Origin: Candidatus Adiutrix sp.
Lineage (GTDB): Bacteria; Desulfobacterota; Desulfarculia; Adiutricales; Adiutricaceae
Reading direction: 5' to 3'
Assembly: GCA_031273445.1 (NCBI GenBank)
Contig: JAISRV010000336.1
Span: 1 to 11,019, forward strand
DNA length: 11,019 bases
The translations under genes and the position numbers were made by a program. Under the pieces are notes generated by a model, which was given only the letters and a program-made list of their open reading frames with translations, made no database searches and was not told the DNA's origin. This document shows, piece by piece, positions 1 through 6,564 of the stretch (position 1 is the first letter of the stretch; each line of letters begins with the position of its first letter).

Positions 1-284
1 AAGCTGCCGGGGCCGCGGCCCACGGCCGCCAGGTCCAGCTCGCCGGCCTTCAGCCCGGCCTCATGCAAAAGACTTTTCATAAGCGGCGGCAGAAGCCGGG
101 AATGGCTCAGGTCTTCCCGGCCGGAGAACTCGGCCAGCGCCAGCGCCCCGCCCGCCTCAAAACGGGTCACCGCGGCCACGCACCAAGGCGTGGCCGTATC
201 CCAGGATATGACGGTCAACGCGTCCTTTCGGCCTGACTTCAGGCGGCCGGGGGCCGCGGCCGGCCCGGCGGCGGCCCCCGTCAT
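1..284 (-). CDS. tsaB: TsaB, tRNA t6A37 biosynthesis protein (3' part beyond window)
   Basis: Partial: 94 codons read leftward from an ATG at 284, and the gene runs off the window edge. TsaB is an inactive ASKHA-fold partner that works with TsaD and TsaE to place threonylcarbamoyl on A37 of ANN-decoding tRNAs in the cytoplasm. Visible family signs are the first beta strand TVISWDTATPWC (residues 24-35, compare the usual ILAIDTST), SHSRLLPPLM (60-69), and VGRGPGS (88-94), the start of the GPGSFTGLR motif. The ATG overlaps the rseP stop as ATGA, suggesting coupled translation. About 23 residues precede the first strand, more than usual. A TTG at 218-216, preceded four bases upstream by AAGGA, would give a normal-length N-terminus and may be the real start. 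Family call is firm; start is uncertain. Confidence 0.85.
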   Translation of the reverse strand, partial: MTGAAAGPAAAPGRLKSGRKDALTVISWDTATPWCVAAVTRFEAGGALALAEFSGREDLSHSRLLPPLMKSLLHEAGLKAGELDLAAVGRGPGS

Positions 285-1738
285 TGCCCGGCGCCGCCCG
301 GCGCGGCCTCCGCCGCCGGAGCGGGCGGCCGAGGCGCCGTTTCCTCCACTTCCGTTATGGTGGTGAAACGAGTCACCAAACGGCCGATGTCGTTATAAAA
401 AACCAGAACCATCAAAAACCCCAGAAAACCCATGCCCACCCATTGGCCCACTTCGCGGGCCCTGAGGCTCAGGGGTTTGCGGCGGACGGCCTCGACGAGA
501 AAAAAAACCAGCTGCCCGCCGTCCAGAACGGGAATGGGCAAAAGGTTCAGAATGCCGAGGTTGATGCTGATGAAAGCCGCCAGATTCAAAAGAGGCGCCC
601 AGCCGGCCCTGGCCCGGTCGCCGGCGATTTCGGCTATGAGAATAGGCCCGCCCAGAGTTTTGGCCGAAACCTGGCCGACCAGAAGCTTCTGCACGGATTT
701 AAGCGTCAGGCCGATCATGCGGACGGTCTCGGCGACCCCCAGCCGCGCGGCCGCGAAAAAGCCCGTCGGCTCGGTCAGAGCTTCCACCTTTGACTCCATG
801 CCGATCATCGGCGTGAAGACGGTCTCGCCGGCGCTGTTCTGGCTGACGTTCAACTGCGGGGTGACCTCGAAGGTCAAGGCGCGCCCGTCGCGCAAAACGC
901 CGACGACCAGCGGCTTCACCGCCCGCGGCTGGGTCGAGGCCCTTTCCGCGGCCGGCCCCTGAACGGCCAGAAGCACATCCTGCCAGTCGTCTATCCCGCG
1001 CCCGTCAATGTCCACAATCAGGTCTCCGGCCCGCAGCCCCGCCTCGGCCGCCGGTTTGCCCTCAAGGACTTTGGCCAGAACGGGAACCATGCGGGGGTTT
1101 ATGCCGACGTCATAAAGAGTCGCCGGGTCGCCGAAAATATCCGCGGTCTGGGTGACCGTGGGGGTGAGGGTGTAGGTTTCCTTAAGACCGCGCCGGGCCG
1201 CTACGACCCGGACGGGCCGGCCCCGGCCTTCGCTCAGAGCCTGATCAAGCTGATCGAAATAAAGAACCGGGCGCCCGTCGACCTCGGTTATGACGTCGTC
1301 CATGGCGATGCCGGCCGCCTCGGCGGAACTGCCGGGGGTCACGGGGCCGACCACCGGCGGCAGATGCTGAATGCCCACCGACCAGATGAGCATCCAGTAA
1401 AGAAAGGCGGCGAAAATAAGGTTAAAAGCCGGCCCGGCCAGAACTATGACCATTTTGGCCCACGGCGGCTGGTGGGAAAAAGACCTTTTTCGCAGCTCCG
1501 GCGTTACTTCTTCAGCGGAGTCGGGGTCTTCGCCGTACATTTTAACGTAGCCGCCCAAAGGCAGCCAGGCCAGCTGATATTCCGTCTCGCCGATGACCCG
1601 GGAGACCGCCTTGGGCGGGAAACCCAGGGAAAAACGTTCCACTTTCACCCCGACCAGCTTGGCGGCGATGAAATGCCCCAATTCATGGACGAAAATCAGA
1701 ACCAGGAGCAGAACCACAAATGAAACCAAGGTAAGCAT
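281..1738 (-). CDS. rseP: RseP-type site-2 intramembrane zinc metalloprotease
   Basis: A 485-residue inner-membrane protease of the S2P (M50) family. Such enzymes cut transmembrane segments, classically of anti-sigma factors after a first periplasmic cut, and also remnant signal peptides. The zinc site HELGH is at residues 18-22 inside the first membrane segment, and the third-ligand motif LDG is near residue 405 in another. Two PDZ-like regions lie between (about 128-200 and 220-300), as in the E. coli protein. Hydrophobic segments fall near 3-22, 95-122, 380-412 and 425-445. The last 20 residues form a Pro/Ala-rich tail. An in-frame ATG exists six bases upstream (1744-1742), but AGGA at 1749-1746 sits only one base from it and seven from the ATG at 1738, so the inner start is preferred. 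It overlaps tsaB by four bases. The usual upstream neighbour dxr is absent here; a lipoprotein gene and repeats take its place. The natural substrate cannot be inferred. Confidence 0.93.
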   Translation of the reverse strand: MLTLVSFVVLLLVLIFVHELGHFIAAKLVGVKVERFSLGFPPKAVSRVIGETEYQLAWLPLGGYVKMYGEDPDSAEEVTPELRKRSFSHQPPWAKMVIVLAGPAFNLIFAAFLYWMLIWSVGIQHLPPVVGPVTPGSSAEAAGIAMDDVITEVDGRPVLYFDQLDQALSEGRGRPVRVVAARRGLKETYTLTPTVTQTADIFGDPATLYDVGINPRMVPVLAKVLEGKPAAEAGLRAGDLIVDIDGRGIDDWQDVLLAVQGPAAERASTQPRAVKPLVVGVLRDGRALTFEVTPQLNVSQNSAGETVFTPMIGMESKVEALTEPTGFFAAARLGVAETVRMIGLTLKSVQKLLVGQVSAKTLGGPILIAEIAGDRARAGWAPLLNLAAFISINLGILNLLPIPVLDGGQLVFFLVEAVRRKPLSLRAREVGQWVGMGFLGFLMVLVFYNDIGRLVTRFTTITEVEETAPRPPAPAAEAAPGGAGQ

Positions 1739-1745
1739 GCGCATA

Positions 1746-1749
1746 TCCT
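1746..1749 (-). promoter_or_regulatory. rseP ribosome binding site
   Basis: AGGA on the minus strand, one base before the first ATG and seven before the second, in-frame ATG. The spacing decides for the start at 1738. Confidence 0.5.
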
Positions 1750-1813
1750 GCGGCGCCCTAGACCGAGCCTTCGGCGGGCTTGTGTTTTAAAGGTTCATAG
1801 GCCGTCAGCCGTG

Positions 1814-1986
1814 GGTTTATATTAAGGTTTGCGCCGCTGTTTGTCCCCGTGATAGACGGCCAGGGCAGCGGCATTGGAATGCGGGTTTATATTAAGGTTT
1901 GCGTCGCTGTTTTTCCCCGTGATAGACGGCCAGGGCAGCGGCATTGGAATGCAGGTTTATATTAAGGTTTGCGCCGCTGTTTGTCC
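1814..1986. repeat. 70-bp tandem repeat, 2.5 copies, overlapping a gene 3' end
   Basis: Copies begin with GGTTTATATTAAGG at 1814, 1884 and 1954, exactly 70 bp apart. The third is partial and stops matching at 1986. Copies 1 and 2 differ at only a few positions, for example GCGCCGCTG versus GCGTCGCTG. The third copy contains the last codons and TAA of the solute-binding protein gene (minus strand), so the array looks like duplication of that gene's end plus about 37 bp. Since 70 is not a multiple of three, the copies do not extend the reading frame. Each full unit can fold: GCCGCTG pairs with CAGCGGC (1833-1839 and 1866-1872 in copy 1), enclosing CCGT-GATAG-ACGG. No U-run follows the fold on the minus strand, so it is not a standard terminator. 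Confidence 0.9.
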
Positions 1987-1987
1987 A
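1959..1987 (-). promoter_or_regulatory. Possible sigma70-like promoter for rseP inside the repeat
   Basis: On the minus strand TGGACA (1987-1982, five of six to the consensus -35) is followed after 17 bp by TAATAT (1964-1959, four of six to the -10). It lies over the last codons of the solute-binding protein gene and would transcribe rseP with a leader of about 210 nt. The repeat copy at 1819-1847 keeps the spacing with GGGACA, and the middle copy is weaker. Sequence match only. Confidence 0.25.
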
Positions 1988-3632
1988 GGGGCACGAACCA
2001 GTCTTTGGCGTTATGGCCCAGGCCGCCGGGGCCGACTTCCGGCCCGACGACGCGGCTGGAGATGACGGGCAGGGCCTCCGGCACGAAGAGGAAGACATAG
2101 GGCACGTCTTCGTAAAAAATCTCCTGCAGGCGGTCATAGGCCTTTTTGCGCACGTCCTGATCCAGAGTGAATCGAGCCTCGTCTATGAGCCGATCCGCCT
2201 CTTCGTTTTTATAGCTGATGAAGTTCAGTTCTCCGGGCTTATTCTTGGAAGAGTGCCAGACGTCGTAGAGATCGGGCTCCATAGGGATGGTCCAGGCCAT
2301 GATGATGGCCTCGAAATTGCGCTTGTCCAGGTATTCTTTTAAAAAAGCGGCCCATTCCACGATGCGCAGGTTGACCTTGACGCCCACTTCGGCCAGGCGC
2401 GCCTGGATGATCAGGCCGGTCTGCTCCCGCACTTTGTTGCCCTGGTTGGTCATGATGGTGAACTGAAGTTTCCGGCCGTCCTTGGCCCGCGTCCCGTCGG
2501 CGCCCGGAAGCCAGCCGGCCTCGTCCAGAAGTTTTTTGGCGCCCTCGGGGTCATAGGGATAGGGCTTCACCTTCTGGTTGCAGGCCCACATGTCGGGCTT
2601 AAAAGGGCCGTTGGCCGGCGCCCCCAGCCCCAGGAGAACCCCGTCGATGATTTCGTCCTTGTCGATGGCCAGGGCTATGGCCCGCCGCACCCGGACGTCC
2701 TGAAAGCGTTCGTCGTTGAGGTTGAACCCGAGGTAGACGTAGCTGAAGTCGGGGTAGCGGAACATGTTGTAATCGGCGCGAAAAGACGCGTCCGCCGACT
2801 TTTCTTCATACTGGTCGGGGGTCAGGTTCATGACGTCGACGTCGCCGGCCAGAAGTTCCATCATCTGGGCGCTCAAGTCGGGGATGATCTTCATGATCAG
2901 TTGGTCGATATGCGGCCGGCCGCCATAATAATCGTCATTGGCGCGCAGCGTCACCCTCTGGCCGGCTTCCCATTTTTCGAACTTGTATGGCCCGGTGCCC
3001 ACGGGGCTGCGGGCCAGGGGGTGGCCGTCAAGCTCCTGCCCTTTCAAGAGGTGGGCCGGCATCTGGTCGAAACACCAGCTGATCAGGGCTCTGGCCAGAG
3101 GCCTTTCATAGGAGACGCGGAAAGTATGTTCATCCGGCGCTTCCGCCGTTTTGACCTGGAAATACGGTTCGCCGTAGCTGGTGGGCGTCCGGGGATCGGC
3201 CATCAGCTCATAGGTGAACATGGCGTCGCGCGAGGTGTAGGGCTCGCCGTCGTGCCAGCGCGCGTCCTTTCTCAAATGGAAGGTAAAGGTCAGGCCGTCG
3301 TCGGAAATTTCAAAAGATTCGGCCAGGTCGGGCACGATATTGAGGTCTTTGTCTATTTTCAGCAGCCCGCTGTAGACTTTGGAGGTTATCTCGGAGGAGG
3401 CCGAATCGTTGGTCAGGGCCGGAATAAGATTGGAGGGCTCGCCGATGCTGGCCGACACCAGCGCGTCGCCGTCGACCGGTTGAAGGGCGGGCGGCGCTTC
3501 AGCCGCCGTCGCCTCGCCGCCCTGGCCGGGGGCGGCGCTTTCGGCCGGGGCGCTTTCCTGATTTTCCGAACAGCCGGCGACAAGGGTCAGGCTGAAAAGG
3601 GCGGCGACAAGGATGGTTTTCAAAAACTTCAT
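1962..3632 (-). CDS. Peptide/oligopeptide ABC transporter solute-binding lipoprotein (family 5)
   Basis: A 556-residue extracytoplasmic solute-binding protein of the SBP_bac_5 (DppA/OppA-like) family, which delivers peptides, nickel chelates or similar ligands to an ABC permease. A lipoprotein signal opens it: charged MKFLK, a hydrophobic stretch, then lipobox LVAGC with Cys21 as the lipidation site. A Glu/Ala/Pro-rich linker follows to about residue 50. Family features include EPSNLIPALTNDSASSEI, the SDDGLTFTFHLRKDARWHDG region, the SPVGTGPYKFEKWEAGQ segment, and FNLNDERFQDVRVRRAIALAID. Length is normal. Start at 3632 is backed by AAGGTG seven bases upstream. No permease or ATPase gene is adjacent, so it is an orphan within this window and its ligand is unknown. 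The final residues QRRKP and the stop codon lie in the first copy of the downstream 70-bp repeat. Confidence 0.9.
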   Translation of the reverse strand: MKFLKTILVAALFSLTLVAGCSENQESAPAESAAPGQGGEATAAEAPPALQPVDGDALVSASIGEPSNLIPALTNDSASSEITSKVYSGLLKIDKDLNIVPDLAESFEISDDGLTFTFHLRKDARWHDGEPYTSRDAMFTYELMADPRTPTSYGEPYFQVKTAEAPDEHTFRVSYERPLARALISWCFDQMPAHLLKGQELDGHPLARSPVGTGPYKFEKWEAGQRVTLRANDDYYGGRPHIDQLIMKIIPDLSAQMMELLAGDVDVMNLTPDQYEEKSADASFRADYNMFRYPDFSYVYLGFNLNDERFQDVRVRRAIALAIDKDEIIDGVLLGLGAPANGPFKPDMWACNQKVKPYPYDPEGAKKLLDEAGWLPGADGTRAKDGRKLQFTIMTNQGNKVREQTGLIIQARLAEVGVKVNLRIVEWAAFLKEYLDKRNFEAIIMAWTIPMEPDLYDVWHSSKNKPGELNFISYKNEEADRLIDEARFTLDQDVRKKAYDRLQEIFYEDVPYVFLFVPEALPVISSRVVGPEVGPGGLGHNAKDWFVPLDKQRRKP

Positions 3633-3639
3633 GATGGTT

Positions 3640-3645
3640 CACCTT
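3640..3645 (-). promoter_or_regulatory. Ribosome binding site of the solute-binding lipoprotein gene
   Basis: AAGGTG on the minus strand, seven bases before the ATG at 3632. Confidence 0.6.
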
Positions 3646-3719
3646 TTTGCGAAGATATGCCATAATATAACGTTTAGAATTTTTTTTCCAGCCTCGGGCG
3701 CGCGGCGTTATTAAATGGC

Positions 3720-3901
3720 AAGGTCAGCCCGTAGGGCTGACGGAGCGAAGCGACTGGTTGAAAGGCCGACCAAGGCGCGGGCCAAGCAAAAATCGCGCTT
3801 TTTGCTTGGCGAAGACGGATACGACAAGCTCTCAAGCCCTGAACAAAATAGTAAGGTCAGCCCGTAGGGCTGACGGAGCGAAGCGACTGGTTGAAAGGCC
3901 G
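3720..3901. repeat. Pair of identical 49-bp direct repeats with internal hairpins
   Basis: Positions 3720-3768 and 3853-3901 are identical over 49 bp, with start points 133 bp apart. Each contains a perfect stem of eight pairs, GTCAGCCC-GTA-GGGCTGAC (3723-3741 and 3856-3874), followed by GGAGCGAAGCGACTGGTTG. They fill most of the 296-bp divergent gap between the lipoprotein gene and xseA. The arrangement recalls REP/BIME-type extragenic palindromes, but there is no transposase here and the family is not recognised. Two copies with an 84-bp unlike interval are not a CRISPR array. Confidence 0.9.
3781..3810. repeat. Perfect 12-bp inverted repeat, terminator-like hairpin
   Basis: Arms GCCAAGCAAAAA (3781-3792) and TTTTTGCTTGGC (3799-3810) with loop TCGCGC. 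The A/T runs form the upper stem rather than a free U-tail, so it is not a standard Rho-independent terminator. It is self-complementary and so could act on either strand. It sits between the two 49-bp repeats in a divergent gap, where no gene needs a terminator, which suggests it belongs to the repeat unit. Confidence 0.6.
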
Positions 3902-3928
3902 CCCCGACAGGCAGGACTCCAGTATAAA

Positions 3929-5362
3929 ATGAAAAGGCTTTTTGGCGAAAAGGCCGAAAATTTCGGGCGTGAAATACTGAGCCCGGCCAAAGTGGCCGCC
4001 AGGCTCCAGGATGCTTTTGACCGCGACTTCGGCCTGGTGTGGGTGGAAGGGGAAATAGCGGAGCTGTCCACGCCTTTTTCGGGCCACGCCTATTTCTGCC
4101 TGAAAGACCGGGAGTCAAAACTGAAGGCCGTCATGTGGAAGGGACGCCGCGCCTATGCCGGGGCCGCCCTGGAAGAAGGGCTGACGGCGCTGGCCAGGGG
4201 CCGGCTGGTCGTTTACGCGCCGCGCGGCGAATATCAACTGGTGGTCGATTACCTTGAACCACGCGGCGAAGGCGCGCTCCGCCTGGCCTATGAAAAGCTC
4301 AAAGCCAGGCTCGAGGCCGAAGGGCTTTTTGACGAAGAGCGCAAGCGCCGCCTGCCCTTCTGGCCGCGCCGGGTGGCCCTGATCAGCTCTTCCGGCGGCG
4401 CGGCCGCGCGCGACTTTATAGAAACAGCCCTGGCCCTGCGCCCTGGGGCGGCCATAAGCCTGTACCCGGTGAGAGTTCAGGGCGAAGGCGCGGCCCTGGA
4501 AATAGCAGAGGCCATAGCCGACCTGAACCGCTGGGGCGGCTTTGACGTCATCGTCATCACCCGCGGCGGCGGCAGCCTGACCGACCTGTGGGCTTTCAAC
4601 GAAGAAATAACGGCGCGGGCGGTCGGCGCTTCCCGCATTCCCACGCTGGCGGCCATCGGCCACTCCACGGATTTGAGCCTGACCGAACTGGCCGCGGATC
4701 AGAGAGCCATAACCCCGACGGCGGCGGCGGAAAGCGTCTTCCGGGATCAAGGCGAACTGACGGCCTATCTGGCGGCGACGGAAAGCCGCTTATGGCGCGG
4801 CCTCGCGCGTCTGCTTGAAGGCGGGCGCGGCCGGCTGGAGGCGCTTTCGCGCCGACTCTCCACGGGCGTGGCCGGCTTCAGCGGCGCCCGCCGCGCCCTG
4901 TTGGACCAGTTGGCCGTGCGTCTGGGCCGCTTCGAATACCGCCTTATACGCAGCGGCCAGGACCTCGACCACGGCCTGACGCGCCTAATGCGGGCTATGA
5001 GCGACCGGCTGGCCGAACACCGCCGCCGACTGCGCTCGGCCGAGGAAGCTATGCGGCTTTTGTCGCCCGCCGCCCGGCTGGCCCGCCGCGCCGGCGACCT
5101 CAAAAATCTGGAAGAGGCGCTGACGCGGGCCATGGTCCGGCGGCTGACGGCGGAAAGACAAAATCTGTCGCTGATCACGGCCAAAATGTCGGCCATGTCG
5201 CCGGTTGAAATATTGAAAAGAGGCTACGCCCTGGTCACGCTGAGCGCCGACGGCAAAATCCTGCGCGCGGCCCGCGAAGCCGGGCCGGGAGACGCGATAT
5301 CCATACGCCTGGCCGAAGGCGGCCTGCGGGCCACGATAGAGGAAACTTATGAAAAAGACTAA
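3929..5362 (+). CDS. xseA: Exodeoxyribonuclease VII large subunit
   Basis: A 477-residue catalytic subunit of exonuclease VII, which with several XseB chains degrades single-stranded DNA to acid-soluble oligonucleotides in repair. An N-terminal OB-fold region (about 18-112, including VWVEGEIAELS) binds DNA; the catalytic core is about 130-270; a long charged helical region (about 270-420) is expected to bind XseB; SPVEILKRGYALV closes the family signature. D162, R212, H245 and D248 match the functional residues reported for E. coli (D155, R205, H238, D241) with a constant offset of seven. Nearby motif residues vary: GHSTD for GHETD, RGGGSLTDLW for RGGGSLEDLW. The frame is open upstream to 3758, but that part translates the 49-bp repeats; the ATG at 3929, with AGGA at 3913-3916, fits family length. 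It overlaps xseB by 14 bp and heads the operon. Confidence 0.93.
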   Translation: MKRLFGEKAENFGREILSPAKVAARLQDAFDRDFGLVWVEGEIAELSTPFSGHAYFCLKDRESKLKAVMWKGRRAYAGAALEEGLTALARGRLVVYAPRGEYQLVVDYLEPRGEGALRLAYEKLKARLEAEGLFDEERKRRLPFWPRRVALISSSGGAAARDFIETALALRPGAAISLYPVRVQGEGAALEIAEAIADLNRWGGFDVIVITRGGGSLTDLWAFNEEITARAVGASRIPTLAAIGHSTDLSLTELAADQRAITPTAAAESVFRDQGELTAYLAATESRLWRGLARLLEGGRGRLEALSRRLSTGVAGFSGARRALLDQLAVRLGRFEYRLIRSGQDLDHGLTRLMRAMSDRLAEHRRRLRSAEEAMRLLSPAARLARRAGDLKNLEEALTRAMVRRLTAERQNLSLITAKMSAMSPVEILKRGYALVTLSADGKILRAAREAGPGDAISIRLAEGGLRATIEETYEKD

Positions 5363-5633
5363 AGAGCCCTCGTTCGAAGAGGGGCTGGCGCGCCTGGAAG
5401 AACTGGTCAACGCCCTGGAAGACCGCGCCCTGAGCCTGGATGCGGCCCTGACTTCCTTTGAAGAAGGTCTGGAACTAAGCCGGCATTTGCGCAAAAAAAT
5501 AGAAGAGGCCGAAGGCAAGGTGGAAATGCTGACCCGCGACCTGGCCGGCCGCCCGGCGGCGCGCCCTTATTCCCCCTCCGAAGGCGGCGAAAACGCGGAC
5601 AAGGACGGAGGCTATGACGCGGACGACGAATAA
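5349..5633 (+). CDS. xseB: Exodeoxyribonuclease VII small subunit
   Basis: A 94-residue small subunit of exonuclease VII. The family core FEEGLARLEELVNALEDRALSL (residues 9-30) and the SFEEGLELSRHLRKKIEEAEGKVE stretch (36-59) form the expected helical hairpin that packs on XseA; no catalytic residues are expected. The tail from about residue 66 is Gly/Asp/Glu-rich and probably disordered, making the protein slightly longer than the roughly 80-residue norm. The ATG lies within the last codons of xseA and the gene ends 20 bp inside ispA, so translation of the three genes is probably coupled. Confidence 0.93.
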   Translation: MKKTKEPSFEEGLARLEELVNALEDRALSLDAALTSFEEGLELSRHLRKKIEEAEGKVEMLTRDLAGRPAARPYSPSEGGENADKDGGYDADDE

Positions 5634-6564
5634 GGAGACTCGCGCCTTCGAAAAATGGCGGCTTCGTCAGGCGGCCCTGGCGGAGTCGTTTCTGGACGGC
5701 GCCATGGCCCGACTGGAAAAAAACGCGCCCGAGGCCATAAAAGATCTCGCCGGGGTCATGCGCTACGCCGTACTGGGCGGCGGCAAGCGCCTGCGGCCGC
5801 TATTGGCCCTGGCCGCCGCCGAAGCGGTAGGGGGGCGCGCTCGTGAAGCCCTGCCCGCCGCCGCCGCCGTGGAGATGGTGCACGCCTATTCCCTTATTCA
5901 CGACGATCTGCCGGCCATGGACGACGACGACCTGCGCCGGGGCCGCCCCACCTGTCACCGCGTCTTCGGCGAAGCCGCGGCCATTTTGGCGGGCGACGCG
6001 CTCCTTACCCTGGCCTTTGAAACCCTGGCCGCGGCCGGGGCGCGGAAAGCCGGCCCGGCCAGAGCCAACGCGGCCCTGATTCTTTTGGCCAGGGCCGCCG
6101 GGGCGGCCGGCATGGTCGGCGGGCAAATGCTGGACCTCGCCTTGGAGCGCCGGACGAAAAAAAAGGCCGCGGACGGCGACGTGACCGGCGAGATGGCCCG
6201 GGACATGGAAAAGCGCAAAACCGGGGAGATGATCGCGGCCGCCCTGACCCTGGGCGCGGTTCTGGCCGGGGCAGGCCCCGCCGCCGTCGCCCGCCTCAGG
6301 CGCATCGGCTTGGCCGCCGGCCTGGCTTTTCAGATCAGAGACGACCTGCTGAACCTCTCCGGAGATCCGGCGCTTTTGGGCAAGGCCGTCGGCAGCGACG
6401 CCGTGCGGGGCAAAAGCTCTTTCCCCGCGGTTATGGGCGTCCGCGCCGCGGAAGAGGAACTGGCCGCGCTCACCGCCGAAGCCCTGGCCGAGGCTTCGGC
6501 CTTCAAAACGTGCGGAGAAAATTTAACCTTTTTAATTGACGGCCTGGTCAATAGACGGAAGTGA
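5614..6564 (+). CDS. ispA: Polyprenyl synthetase, farnesyl diphosphate synthase type
   Basis: A 316-residue trans-prenyltransferase that condenses isopentenyl diphosphate with allylic diphosphates, most likely giving farnesyl diphosphate. Visible motifs are GGGKRLRP (55-62), the first Asp-rich motif in YSLIHDDLPAMDDDDLRRGRP (D97, D98, D103), the conserved KTGEMI (202-207), and the second Asp-rich motif DDLLN (243-247), followed by GKAVGSD (256-262). The second motif ends in Asn rather than the usual Asp. The bacterial DDx4D spacing and the AYSLIHDD context match IspA-type short-chain synthases; product length cannot be proved from sequence. The C-terminus FLIDGLVNRRK fits the family's final helix. 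The start overlaps xseB by 20 bp, with AAGGA at 5601-5605 eight bases upstream. The last nine codons and stop are copied in the gap before dxs. Confidence 0.92.
   Translation: MTRTTNKETRAFEKWRLRQAALAESFLDGAMARLEKNAPEAIKDLAGVMRYAVLGGGKRLRPLLALAAAEAVGGRAREALPAAAAVEMVHAYSLIHDDLPAMDDDDLRRGRPTCHRVFGEAAAILAGDALLTLAFETLAAAGARKAGPARANAALILLARAAGAAGMVGGQMLDLALERRTKKKAADGDVTGEMARDMEKRKTGEMIAAALTLGAVLAGAGPAAVARLRRIGLAAGLAFQIRDDLLNLSGDPALLGKAVGSDAVRGKSSFPAVMGVRAAEEELAALTAEALAEASAFKTCGENLTFLIDGLVNRRK

Noticed and set aside
1762..1786. Terminator-like GAGCC-TTCGGC-GGGCTTGTGTTTT on the plus strand
   Set aside because: The stem is short and mismatched, and no plus-strand gene lies upstream that would use it.
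1892..2137. Minus-strand 81-codon frame ending HGEKQRRKP at the repeat
   Set aside because: Overlaps the end of the solute-binding protein gene in another frame; the QRRKP ending comes only from the repeat.
3645..3662. Sigma54-like element TGGCATATCTTCGC on the minus strand before the lipoprotein gene
   Set aside because: The GG-to-GC spacing is one base too short and the -12 box lacks TTGC; it also nearly touches the ribosome binding site.
3720..3901. CRISPR array
   Set aside because: Only two repeats, with an 84-bp interval that itself contains a hairpin, and no cas genes.
3711..4118. Minus-strand 135-codon frame across the 49-bp repeats
   Set aside because: Repeated peptides such as STSRFAPSALRAD are translations of the non-coding repeat; the frame also runs into xseA on the opposite strand.
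4115..4750. Long antisense frame inside xseA (211 codons), and similar ones in other genes
   Set aside because: Shadow frames caused by high GC; no motif and no plausible ribosome binding site context.
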